Origin: [Phialemoniopsis] sp. UDSM-2020
Lineage: Eukaryota; Ascomycota; Sordariomycetes; Thyridiales; Thyridiaceae
DNA length: 64,000 bases
Direction of reading: 5' to 3'
Assembly (NCBI GenBank): GCA_018873225.1
Contig: JAEILZ010000003.1
Coordinates: 2,914,001-2,978,000, forward strand
The notes beneath the pieces are model-generated. The model was not told the DNA's origin, did no database searches, and saw only the letters and a program-made list of their open reading frames with translations. Position numbers and translations under genes: made by a program. Positions 45,801 to 56,975 of this stretch are shown here, in pieces; position 1 is the stretch's first letter; each line of letters begins with the position of its first letter.

Positions 45801-46664
45801 CGCGCCTCAGAACCCGACTGGGAGCAGGCAATGTCTTCGAGCGCGGTGTAGGAGCCCATCTGGCGGATCAGGAGCACAAGATATTCCTCGGGCCGAATGT
45901 CCCAAATCTCTAGCGTTGCTTCAGGTAGTCTAAGTCTACTGGCACGGACCGAGATAGAGATGATGTTGTTCAAGGGCGAGGAAAGAAGGATGCCAACTTT
46001 GTACCCCTGATCCCTGGCCGTCTTCAAATCTTGCTTCAGCCGAGGGTGCAATTCTTCGTTGACAGCTTCTGAGGCCGCTGCTCGGTTGGCTGTGCTGGTA
46101 CCGAACAACTCTTCGGGGTCATCATCATAGTCGTAGTCATCGGATTCGTAGTTGTAATCATCGTCAGACTCGACCTCGTCGATCTCACCGTCGGCTGTGT
46201 CAAGTTCAGTTCGCTCTAGATGGCGAGTAAGAGACTGGCCAAGGGTGTTGATCATGGCGCTGATATCAAGTCCTGTGGATTGGTCCTGCAGATGCGCCAA
46301 TGTTGAGGGCAAGGTGGCGGGTATATCTTCATTCTCGGTGAAGATGAGAAAGGAGGCTCTGCCAGGGTACTCGGAGATATCTTGGAGACATTAGCATCTA
46401 TATACACACAACGACTTAATTCCGCCTCCGTGACATGCTGGGCCTCTATTCGACTTTTTCTTGCGACGGAGGAGGGGCTATCATTGGCTTACCGGGGATG
46501 AGAAGCTGAATACGCAGTGGTGTCGTGAGGTTGTCATGTTGGTAGGTGATGGAAAGTTCACCATCGGACTCGCCCTTTCTCAAAGCAATGATATTGTCAA
46601 AGAGACTCGCAGCTACCTTGGAGGCAGCGGCTGCATAGTCGACGTTGAACTGCTTGAGTGGCAT
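42841..46664 (-). CDS. ADP-ribosyltransferase (PARP)-UBE2Q-like E2 fusion protein
   Basis: Five exons in coding order (46664-46493, 46380-44947, 44888-44140, 44072-43576, 43513-42841) join in frame to 1174 aa; introns are 112, 58, 67 and 62 nt. Residues ~1-80 look RWD/UBC-like (LRIQLLIP then DISEYPGRASFLIFT). A very acidic stretch lies at ~120-150. A Cys pair cluster C398-x2-C401 ... C417-x4-C422, followed by FQYLSMGLGPSTEHEI, resembles PARP6/8-type proteins. The PARP catalytic domain has His734 in FAWHGSS and Tyr776 in SSGYTFG, then ISLNEIVNSPDEF and PHLVVAQPDW. A Ser-rich linker leads to a C-terminal E2 fold with Cys1088 in GGAMCMELLTNSGWSPV, matching the UBE2Q form that lacks HPN. Ascomycete PARP-UBC fusions are known from surveys; substrates are not known to me. 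Confidence 0.9.
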
Positions 46665-48053
46665 GATGACCGATTCAAGTCCAACTTGGCATAGTGCTGG
46701 TGATGGTGCTGTTTAACATAAGTGGGCGATCCAGGGGAAACGGTAGAGTACACGAGGCTGGACAGTGCTATATCGTAGATAGCGGCATGAAAAGTGAAAA
46801 AAGGGTGAAGTCGGTATGGACCCCAAGTCCCAGCCCGGTGGTCGGCTTGGTCGTAGAAATTCTACAGTACCGTCCAGTGTCCCTTCTGGTAAAATTCGGC
46901 CAAAGAAACGACCTAGTAGGTACTTGAATGCTCGACAGGGAAGGTGAAGGAGAGGACAGAGAGAATGTGTGATTAGACAGTCGTAAGGGTGATGGTGAGT
47001 TGGTGGGCAGTGTTAAAGATTGGGGTGAGAGGGCGAGTAGATAGCTTAGAGCCTGTGACAAAGTAGACATCAGACCAATTTCAAGTTGACAGTATAATGA
47101 CTGTGCTCTGTCCATGAAAACGCCACGGCCGTCTCTGGGCCCTTGAATAAAAATCCGTACTCAGAGGTGTGCAATCAAGATCAAGCGATGTTTCCAGTTT
47201 CTTGTAAGATTGCCCTGGCAGAAACCGACGTCCGCCATACACTGAATACACCCACCCACTCATGTACCAGTCTTGCAGTCGAGAGTCCAAAGTGAAGTAG
47301 GAGAACGAGTCGCAAAAACGACGAGGGCTGGGAAGCTTCAAAATTTGGCTGACCTTCCTGTTGCAGCAGACTAGGCAGCACCGAAATGCACATGCCACAA
47401 TTGATAGCAGGATGTCAAGATTCTAGAACAGGCATGCGGGTGCAGAATGGAGGAAAGATTGCTAGAAGTGCGACTGTCACTTGGAGATCCAACGCAGACA
47501 GGCAGTCCAGCTCCGTGAATATTTCCATGGCTGTGCCTGCCTCAGTCGGTCCCAGGGATCAGGTGGAAAGGGAAGGAGAGGACCTGCATCGGGGTCTCCT
47601 GGGGTGCATGCCCACCGAATGTATCTCTTTGGGATTTCACAGCTGGATTTTTCTACAGACATCGTCACTGCCTGCCTGCCAGCCCGCCTGCCTACTTTAT
47701 GCAGGGCTGCGTGGGGAGGCAGATGGTTCAATTGATGTTGTTGGTCCGGGTCGTCCCGCTTAGTCAAGGGGAGCAGTTGAGACATGGATCACTCGATCTT
47801 ATCGATAAGGACCAGGGTGGGTGTTCAACATTGAATGTTCTTGTGCTGTCAACCCTCACCCTCCAGGTCGACTTGAAGAATTGCGCAGAGCAGTAGCAGA
47901 CACAGGTGTCTTTCGTAAATGAAATCGTCCGTGTTTGCGAACATATTCCAAAAAAGAAACGACTGTTGTTCATCGACGCAGCAGATTGGACCCCACCATA
48001 CGCTTTTCTGAGCTGCGCTGAGCTGCCCCGTATCCAACAGACCAGATCCAGAT
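46665..48053. promoter_or_regulatory. Divergent promoter region PARP-E2 / COG7-like
   Basis: The 1.4-kb interval holds both promoters. It includes the palindrome at 47798-47809. ORFs inside (for example 47081-47398 minus) show no domain. Confidence 0.45.
47798..47809. promoter_or_regulatory. Second palindromic double GATA site CTTATCGATAAG
   Basis: This is identical to the palindrome at 37546-37557 and again lies in a divergent promoter, 245 bp upstream of the COG7-like ATG. A shared GATA-factor input is possible but untested. Confidence 0.3.
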
Positions 48054-49232
48054 ATGTCCTGGGACTCGAGATCACGGCGCCGCCAGAACAGCACTGCTTC
48101 CTCCAGATCTCTTCCCAGCCATATCCGGCAAAAATCCAAACAAGTCACCCTGCCAAAGTCGGACCATGTCAGCGACCCCTTTCTTCAGGACTTTCTGGCC
48201 TCCAACTTTGATCCCGCCGACTACCTGAATTCCACGCTACCGCCACTCCAGACCAGCACCCGCTCTGCCACTCAGAGTTCGGCAGCAGGCACCACGGCAG
48301 TACCCCTGTCGGAACTGTCGACACAGGCTCAGACGAACTTGACGCAGCTCAATGTTCACACTACCCGTCTCACTGCCACCCTGACCCAGCTCACGGACGA
48401 CATCCTGCGGAGTGGCAGTCGCCTCGCCTACGAGGTGGAGCTCCTGCGTGGCGAGACCCTCGGCCTAGCAGAGACCCTCACCGACGGCCTGCAGGACGAT
48501 GTCGCGCAGTTCGTACCCGGAGGCATCAAGGAAGCCCCCGAGGTGGCGGCGGCGCAGCGGCGGGCTTCTATCGTGAGCCGGGCGCAAAACGAGGCCGATC
48601 CTTCTGATGGACTGGACCGCAATGACTCTGCTCCCACCGCGGCGGCACCTACAGAAGATTCGGCTGAGCCGGAATACATATCTCACCTGCGCACGCTGAC
48701 GGTAGTCCGCTCGCGTCTAGACTCGGTGATCAAGACGTTTGGCGACGCCATGGAGTTTGTTTTCCCGCCGTCCGAGCTCTCTGTGAGTTCATCGTTTCTG
48801 TCCGTCTCCGGGCCGGACCCTGGACCGGAAATGCACACCACCGAGGAGAAGGGTCAGCAGGTCTTGGCAAAGCTACGGGACGAGATGGCCGCGCTGTTAT
48901 CCTCCAAGGAGGATAAGGACCCGATAAAGGGCATCGAAGATGCGGCGCGTCGGATAGAAGAGCTCAAGGAGCTCACACGTGTGTGGAGGGGCACGGCTGA
49001 GGAAAAAGGACGGGCCAAGTTCATCGAAAGCCTGGCCAAAATGGTCGAGGATCGCCATCGGGAGCTGCTAAGGGAAGTAGAACAACAACAGGCGAAAGCG
49101 AGCAGAAGTGAGGGTGATGGCACCACCGGCAGAAAGAGTATGGCTGCAACAGGCGAAGCGGGCGATACCAAGGGCTATGTGGGTGGGTATGGATTGATAC
49201 AACAGTTGCAAAAGATTAGGAGTGGTCTGTGA
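48054..49232 (+). CDS. COG complex subunit 7-like tethering protein
   Basis: A single exon of 392 aa begins MSWDSRSRRRQNST. After a basic, Ser-rich start comes DPFLQDFLASNFDPADYLN, which resembles the N-terminus of COG7 (F-x-x-FL-x-x-x-FD-x-x-x-x-x-N). Long amphipathic helices follow (LSTQAQTNLTQLNVHTTRL, LTQLTDDILRSGSRLAYEVE, RTLTVVRSRLDSVIKTFGDA), as in the CATCHR tethering complexes. The C-terminus ends YGLIQQLQKIRSGL. The conserved oligomeric Golgi complex tethers intra-Golgi retrograde vesicles. Assignment to COG7 rather than another COG or Vps51-type subunit rests on the N-terminal pattern and length, so it is moderate. Confidence 0.7.
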   Translation: MSWDSRSRRRQNSTASSRSLPSHIRQKSKQVTLPKSDHVSDPFLQDFLASNFDPADYLNSTLPPLQTSTRSATQSSAAGTTAVPLSELSTQAQTNLTQLNVHTTRLTATLTQLTDDILRSGSRLAYEVELLRGETLGLAETLTDGLQDDVAQFVPGGIKEAPEVAAAQRRASIVSRAQNEADPSDGLDRNDSAPTAAAPTEDSAEPEYISHLRTLTVVRSRLDSVIKTFGDAMEFVFPPSELSVSSSFLSVSGPDPGPEMHTTEEKGQQVLAKLRDEMAALLSSKEDKDPIKGIEDAARRIEELKELTRVWRGTAEEKGRAKFIESLAKMVEDRHRELLREVEQQQAKASRSEGDGTTGRKSMAATGEAGDTKGYVGGYGLIQQLQKIRSGL

Positions 49233-50131
49233 ATGCTACGACCAAGCATTGGAATCTTGCAACGGCAAAGAGGCTCGCCATTGTTTAAGTGCATTTGACT
49301 ACAGTCGCTCTGCATTCTGTGCCGTGTCCTGGGATTGGGGTAGCCATACCTGTCGGCCTTCCCATCATGCCGCAGAGGTTGCTGGGTCATTAGTAGAGGA
49401 CCAACTAGAATTGCAATGTGAAGAAGGTCAAAATCAGACACACAGCTGAATCCTTACACCCAGTCAAGCCACGAGGTCAATCTCTATACTTTCGTATTGC
49501 CGCTTCCTGGCAGATTGCCTACAACTAGGGAAATCAGAACATCCTCACCGCAAAGACGTTTCATTGCTGCCTCCCAAAGAGCTCCCAAGCTATGCACCTG
49601 CAAAATACCAGTCTCATCAAAAGGTCTTTTTCTGTCCCATGTTCTAGACGCAAATTATCACCAACAACTCCTGGAGCCGGATGCAAATGCTAACAGAGCC
49701 TCTCAAAAGCAATCATCATGACAGCGCGTGACAAATCCAGCTGGCCAATTCTTATACTGCGAAACAAAACAAGAGAACACAAAGATATACCACCTGAATC
49801 CGATTCACCGTGGATTGGACCCGTAAGCCAGGTACTGGTGAAAAGCGCCGTCAAAATCTACTAGGTAGGCTGCCGTCTTTTGCCGCCTTATTGCTGTTGA
49901 TAACATCACGATAGATTTGTGTAGCCCTGATCAATCGTAGTGAATTTGAGCCATACCGAATCCATGGGTGTATCGTGAGCACGAGGTATGCGTAGAAGCT
50001 CTTTGCGTTTAAGCAGAAAGCTGCAGCGCTAGTAGACGTGAGGTAGCCAGGTATGGTCTACAGTCTCAAGGGATAGAAGGTCGAGCCGAGGATGTAACCA
50101 GCTGAGATACCGCCGCGGCTCGAAATACGGG
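49233..50131. other. Convergent intergenic region
   Basis: This is 3' flank of the COG7-like gene and the Nudix gene. Nothing further is seen. Confidence 0.5.
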
Positions 50132-50706
50132 TTACCTCTTCATGGTGGAACGGCTCAAAGCCTCTTGGAGTTCGGGCCGCTCTTTGAGGGCTTCGTGGGC
50201 CTGAACGTATGTCATCCACTGCCGCTGCCTCTTGTCCTTCTCTGGCCATTCCTTCTCTTCGCTCAAAACTGTCGCCTCGTAAAAGCGGTAGAGCGCCTTC
50301 TCACGCTTTTTGGACGGTTTCGAGGAAGGTTTGGGCGCTCTTGTCTCAATGATCTCCCCCAAGTCGTAGTCAATCTGGATGATGATACCGGCCTCTTCCC
50401 AGGCTTCCCTGGCAGCAGCGTCTGGGCATTCCTCGTCGCTCTCCCACCCTCCCTTTGGTAAAACCCAGCCTTTCCTCCGCGTAGACTGAATGAGAAGCAC
50501 CCATTGCTTATCTGCAGTCAAAGGGACGACCCCGGCAACTAGCCGCTCGCCTTTCGAATTGTAGCCTGGAATATGATATTAGCTTCCCGAACCCGGGTTG
50601 CTAGATACTCGACCGACGACGAAAAACTTTCGCGCCAATTGACCTCAAACTCACGCTGCTTGCTCCTCCCCGTCCGAGACTCCATCGAGCGGCTATTCGA
50701 GGCCAT
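50132..50706 (-). CDS. DDP1: Diphosphoinositol polyphosphate phosphohydrolase (DDP1/Aps1, Nudix)
   Basis: Exons 50706-50655 and 50565-50132 give 161 aa; the 89-nt intron has a GTGAGT donor and joins SKQR to YNSKGERLVAGVVPL. The Nudix box is complete (GGWESDEECPDAAAREAWEE plus AG). WVLPKGGWE and the Lys-rich loop after the box (KPSSKPSKKREK) fit the DIPP/Aps1 group, which removes beta-phosphates from inositol pyrophosphates and cleaves diadenosine polyphosphates or polyphosphate. Length matches the family (about 160-190 aa). An ATG five codons upstream is possible but less likely. Confidence 0.92.
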
Positions 50707-53700
50707 CTCTGGTATCCCCAAAGCCGTATGGTCGTAAGTTGACTTTCCGATCGGCTATCAGTCAAACAGGAAATGCACCGGAAACAGTCCGAAAACTGTC
50801 GTCCTTGTGTTACCAAGGAATACCGGGGGTTGTTGTCCAACTACCAAAACCGTATGCCGTTCATATTCAGTCTGGATGCGATATTCTGAGGTTCGGAAAG
50901 AATGTGAAGTTCGGAGATGGGACTCAGCACGATGTGCAACCGCAGGCGGAGGAGGTAATACGGATTGCTCGAACCGAGAGGCTGTTTGAACGCAGCTCTT
51001 TTCTGCCGCGACGACAGTTGAGTCGGTATGTGATAGTCGAGGTTTGGAGAAGATGACGAGCACACAGAGACGCCAGTCGACTGTGGAGGGAAGCGAAGAT
51101 GGCGTGGGAAAAGAGGACCGCAGTTGGTAGGCGCGTCCCAGGTCGTGTAGAGAGACTGACTACAAGGGGGCCGTCTTTGGAGCAAAATTGCGAACCCTGG
51201 GCTCAACAACGGGAATGCAGCCTCGACAAGGGCTGAGGCACGACCGTAACGGGGTTCGGTGCTTGACAAATAATACCCTCACGAGTGGACACGACTGTGG
51301 CAGGATTGGTCCCGCGCAACGAGAAAGAACGGAATTAGCAGCAGCAAGCACCAGGTAGCAGCGCCAGGACCGTGGTAAAGTCTAGAAAGAGAAGAAGTCT
51401 GGGCCCAAGAAAAGGCACAATGGCCGCCTTGCGAGGCTTGGTGAGGGTTCAAGAAGATGAATTGAGCAGAAAGGTTCGAGGACTCTCCTGGCTGGAGAGC
51501 CGTTGGCAAGAAGAGTCTCGTGCCATAGCAAAAAGATGGAGGGGCGGACACAATGAATTTAGAGTTGATTTATATACTGAGACAAGAAAAGGACTAGGCA
51601 GTCCGTCAGACAAGACGGGTTTGGCCTCAGGGTCCGGCAGCCAGGTTTGTCAGGTAGTCCCAGGTACCCTACCTTTTCCCTCGGTTGCGTGGGTAGACAT
51701 GGGTAACTTCACTAAGGGAGGGCATGTATTCCCCCCCCTCCCACGCTTCCACGGCCCATTAGTCTTGTTGGAGGAGGTATTGGTGGTAGTGGCAGTGGTG
51801 GTGGTGGTGGTTCCAAGAGAGGGGCCAACAGATTTGTGAGATCAGAGGGAGGAAGAAGAGGGAAAGAATGGGTTCAGAAAAAAAAACGAATCGGTCCAGA
51901 AAAAATAATTAGTTTGGGGCGCGAATGGGATGTCACACATGCGCCTTCGCCAGACCCATCCAGGCACCAGGGGTGAGGTACGGCACTATCTCGAGGCCAC
52001 TGCTAATTGCGTTCTGTACCAGGCATAAGGTCTGCTAACGAACGACATTTCAAGGTCGCTCTTGGGGGAACCGCGTACGGAGTAGTGACAAGCCCAGGGA
52101 GATGACAGCGCTACTAGGTACCTAGGACAGGTACCTCTCCCAGACTCTGGGTACATCTATCCATGGATCCTCTGAATGTAGCCACGCCGCTCAGCTGTTA
52201 CTGTACAGGGGGTGCGGAACTGCCATGCAGTGGATTCTAGGCGCTGAGTGGTCGCCGAATGGCCCGAACGATGGAATCATCGTTGATGGTGTGCTGTGCC
52301 CCGCGATCCCAAATGTGCCTCCTGCGCAGTCAGAGAACATTGAGCAAGCCAAAGAGAAGGAAGGCATTTGCTCGAGCGACAAATTTGGCGTCTGTTGCAA
52401 AAGCGTGGGGTGCACCACATCCTGCCTGCTTGCCTGCGCGTACGCCACTCCATGCCCCAAGGTTCTTCTGCAGGCTTACATCCTTAGACGGGAATATAAA
52501 GCCATGCCCTCGAATGACAAGCCTCAGATACACGTCCTTTCGAGCTTGCTTTTTGTTGATCCGTGGGCATGTGAGGGTCATCTCGAGGTACCCTGATGTA
52601 TAACGCCAATTTATGACCGAGAAACCCCCAAAATCTCGAGAATCACAGACAGGCTAAACCCTGCCTGAATCAGAGAATGTGGAGAAACACGTTTTTCTTC
52701 CCGCGAAGGCCCTGGCAAGCCTTCTCTTTACGATCGTGTGCCCAGTTGTCGCTTTCGACTACGGAGCACTGGTCAACACACACGCATAACTTATGCATAC
52801 CATTTCGGTATCCATGAAGAGGGCGTTGTCGAGACGATCTGTGATGTTTAGAGTCGTGCTCTACATTTGTAACGATACTGCGTACAGGAGCAAACAGGTA
52901 CTTCGGGCGGGTTCAGGAAGCCCGCCCCGCTCCTTGACAGACACTCGCTTCTTCCCATGGAAAGGCTATGTATGTATCACTTTGTCTTTCGTCAAGACGA
53001 TGTGGATCTCACGGACATAATAGGCACGCTGCAAGAGACGGTCGAATGACACGCCCAGCTTTGTTGCCGCATATCATGCGGGTCGCGCTGCATGTCAATC
53101 TTCGTGCGGACCAGCCTCAGTCACACCCACTGGCCAAAAGAACCAATGAGGCCATAGACCGCCAGCAGTGTCCACGATCACCGTCGGATAACCTGGTCGC
53201 CTCACAGCCGGCTAACTACCAGATCAAGTCCGATTCGATGCTTGTCCAAGTCAGGAGACGCAAGATATCGAGATGTTGGCACAGATTGCACGCGAACCTT
53301 GCATTGTACCACAATGTGTTGGTTTAGTGTTGTATCAGTCCCTTGACGGAATGCTCGAGGCTTACTATGTCATCTCCGGCGCTGGAGACTAAACTTGGTA
53401 AACTGGCAAGACTGGCTTGATATACCATCGGGGGCCTCAGAAAGATTCTGGGCCACTTATGACATGGCAGACGGCGGGGAATCCTTACTGCAAATGTCCC
53501 GGTGTCTGGACTGGGAAAATGGGATCGAAGCTTGTCACAAGTGTCTTCTTGAACTTCAAACCTGGCATCTGTTGAAGCTGGTCATCACCCCCACGCACGT
53601 ATCATATACCCATTGGTGTAGACCGTCATATTCCTTGCGTCTGACCGAAGCTGCGTGCGTCGTGCAATCCGTGGCAACAGGCATGGCATCGAATTGAGCG

Positions 53701-54476
53701 TCGTGTTCGCTTCTGTCAATCACGGTATTCTCGTGACACTCGACACTTCAGGAGTGGTGTTCAACCAGTGTGAGGTGACCGGAAATTGCATGCTTAAAAT
53801 TTGACACTCTTCCTGGGTATTGTCAGCTTCCTGTAGTGCGCTACACCCACCTGCCTGGTGAGATCAGTACTTGAATACTTTGCATTGATGTTTTACTTGG
53901 CCCTCTCAGCATGTCTTTGACGCGCGCTACTGGATAATGCTGCTCAGGTAAGGTTACAAATCGGGTACACCAAGCAAGCGGCGCATCTCACATTAGGTAG
54001 CTCATTAGCACATGTTCTAGCCCCACGGTCCATGCTCGGCTTTTCTCTCCGTGGCTTCCAAGACCACTTGACCTTGAAAACCATCCTACGAAGTAATTGC
54101 CCCTCCAACACAACACCGCTTGTACACTCTGTACATTTCATGACCCTACTGCAGACCCGATGGTGTGGACAACCACGACTGTCAGCAAGGCGCACATGAA
54201 TGAGGACATAAACTCACTGACGTCGTCGTCGTCAATCTCGCAAGGAGTCGTGCAGGGCGTCGCCAATCAGCGGTTACTCCACATTCATCAGCTCGGTTCT
54301 TATTTCTTGGACTCTTCTCATCCCTCTCCTCCTCCGTCACCGACACGTTCCGGCCTCTTTCCCCCTTGATCCTCTGGAACCGACCCCGCTGAGTCCGGCC
54401 AGCCAAAAACAAAAAGAAACCAGCGGGACAGAACAAGAGAGGCGGCCCACTCGACTAGGCTGATCCTAGGGCAAAT
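50707..54476. other. Divergent 3.8-kb intergenic region DDP1/ATE1
   Basis: This stretch holds both promoters. Small frames such as 51372-51839 (+) end in GTG-repeat-encoded Val runs and have no domain. A short GGT/GTG microsatellite lies at ~51780-51812 and an A-tract at ~51880. No gene is seen. Confidence 0.5.
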
Positions 54477-56518
54477 ATGGACGACGACGCGATCATGCAG
54501 ACCCCTGAAGCTGCATTTTCCTATGTATCCCCAATTGGTGAGTTAGCGCCCGTGTTTCTTGTGTCTCCTTACACAGCGCCGTCCATCGCTCTCATCCAAC
54601 CATCTCAACCCGTGCCAGATCGGCACCCCATTAATGGCTGTAAGGACGTTTGGTATCTTCAACCTCACTCCTGTCAATACCTGCCTGACATCTACACTTC
54701 TTTTCTTTCTTGCTGCTGTCTGTCAGCAATTGCTCTCGCCCGCAGAAAATCCCACGTCCATTACTTGTCCTTTTGTCAATCCTATCAATCATATGAAATT
54801 GGTGGCCAGTGGTCCAAGGGTACATTCACCCCATTACGTTATCTCATTGTGTTGGACCGGTTGAAAGAGCCTCACGGCCGTTCCGGCTCTGTGGGATCCC
54901 GACTGAAGATGCGGACGCTGTGATTGTTTCTATGACATTAATCTGACTAACCGCTCTACCTTGTAGGTTATTGTAGCTCTTCAGACTGCGGGTATTGCCG
55001 CCGCAGCCGTGGAGGTCAGTCCCGAAAACGTGAATCACTTCCCTTTCTATCCTCATCGTGTGTTGTTTCTGCACGTGTTCCCTATTTGGCTCGCGCTGGT
55101 CGCGTGATGTTCAGCTGCACGGGAGTCTCCTTTGAAAAATGGAAAGACTCTCTATCTGCACCAGTGGGAACATGCAGTCCGCAACACACTCGTGTTCTGG
55201 AAGCCACACTTGATTGAAGTATTGTCTGACATCGAAACTTGCCTCTCTAGGATTCTCATATTACGCTACTGCGTCATCCATAACCCCGGGCTTCTACCAA
55301 AGCCTCATTGATCGTGGTTGGAGACGTTCGGGAACTCTGCTCTACAGGCCGAACCAGAAGAATGCATGTTGCCCTCATTATACCCTCCGTCTTGACTCTG
55401 CCGCATTCGTTTCGACGAGGGATCAACGCCAAACCGTCAATCGCTTGAACCGATATGTTTTGGGTGACAAATACATCAAGGAGGCAGCTCGACGCTACCC
55501 TCGCTCCCGTGAGGAAACGAAAAGGCGAGATCAGCATTTTGACCTTGTCGAGCGCATCCACGAGGCTGAGAGAACCAGCCTGAGGACACCTCCCGAACCA
55601 GCGCATGAGTTCGTTGTCACACTCGAGCCAGATGACTTTACAGACGAAAAATATGCTGTGTTTGAGAATTACCAAAAGGTCGTTCACAGAGAACCTGCTA
55701 GTAAGATCAGCCCAAATGGTTTCAAGAGGTTTCTCTGCAACTCGCCGATCAGAAGGGAAACCGTGGTGGACCTCGATGGGAGGCAGCGGAGACTCGGTTC
55801 GTATCATCACTGCTACAGGCTTGACGGCAAGCTCGTTGCTATTGGCGTGCTTGACCTGCTTCCTCACGCCGTGAGTGCGGTATATTTCCTTTACGACGAG
55901 TCTTTCCACAATCACGCTCCAGGTAAACTTGGCGCTTTGCGAGAGATTGCCCTTGCCCTTGAGCAGGGTTACAAGTGGTGGTACTCGGGCTACTACATAC
56001 ACAGCTGCCCCAAGATGAGGTACAAGATGGACTATTCCCCGCAGTATGTCCTGGACCCAGAGGCGCTGCAGTGGGATCTTCTGGATGCCGATGCTCTCGC
56101 CATATTTGACAAGAAGGAATACGTCAGCCTCTCTCGGGAACGACTGGGGGATGGCGACGCGGGATATACGGAGTCTGCCATCTCCAGTGATGCGCAGTCT
56201 GACAGCGGTGAGCCTGCGGGAAGTGATGACGAGGAAGATGAAGAAATGGAAGGTGAAGAGGGCAGCTGTTTACTAGGCAGCGATATGCCTGGGATTCTCT
56301 CACTCGAGGAAGCCGAGCAGCTGGATATCGACCATATACCTTTGTCCTTGGACACTGGCCGCGGTCTCTACTTGACGCAAGATTTGACCATCTGGAGCTC
56401 GGACACTATTCGCGACCACGGCTCGCTGAAATCGAGAGTTGCCGAATTGGTTGCCGCCATGGGACCTGATCTCATGGGCCAGATGTGTCTGGACTTCAGG
56501 AGGAATAGGCCTAGCTAG
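54477..56518 (+). CDS. ATE1: Arginyl-tRNA--protein transferase ATE1
   Basis: Exons 54477-54537, 54967-55014 and 55251-56518 give 458 aa. The 48-nt second exon is needed: it supplies the conserved N-terminal Cys motif (YCSSSDCGYCRR, Cys28 and Cys31). Introns are 429 and 236 nt, long for this genome. TPGFYQSLIDRGWRRSGTLLY and CCPHYTLRLD (Cys76-Cys77) follow, then in the C-terminal domain NGFKRFLCNSP, GSYHHCYRLDGKLVAIGVLD and YSGYYIHSCPKMRYK. The four N-terminal Cys are implicated in the Ate1 family in activity and Fe-S binding. A Glu/Asp-rich insert lies near residues 350-370. ATE1 adds Arg to acidic N-termini, creating N-degrons for ubiquitin ligases. Confidence 0.94.
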
Positions 56519-56975
56519 CCTATATTGGTATACCTTTACTTATCCGGAGCGTTTTTAGATGTGCTAGGAACGGAAGAATAGCGGCATTCCCCAGCGATAT
56601 TAAGTATAAAGTATGAATTGGAGCTTTCCCATGCCTGCCTCGTTTCTCATTCGTGACATATTGAGGTAGAAAATCTAAGCAGGAGAAGACCCCCCTGCTA
56701 ACCCTGAAACTTTTGGTAGCCTTGTTCTCCAGGGCCCCACCTCAGCTCTTCTGTCCCCACCAATGACTTGATCAAATGCTTCTAAACCGTCTAAACCTCA
56801 CAAAATTCTGAGAAAAGAGTTCCAGCCTTGCCGTCTCTCACGAGAATAAAACAACCCCACGCCCCGCCAAAGCCTGTGTGGGAACGTGAGACGTTGCGGT
56901 CATTGGCGATCAAACGAGGAATCTCATCCAACTCTTACGCCGCCCCCCACGATATTGGCTGTCAGACAAACAACA
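56519..56975. other. Intergenic region ATE1/RRP42
   Basis: The tandem genes are separated by ~460 bp that holds the RRP42 promoter. No other feature is seen. Confidence 0.5.
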
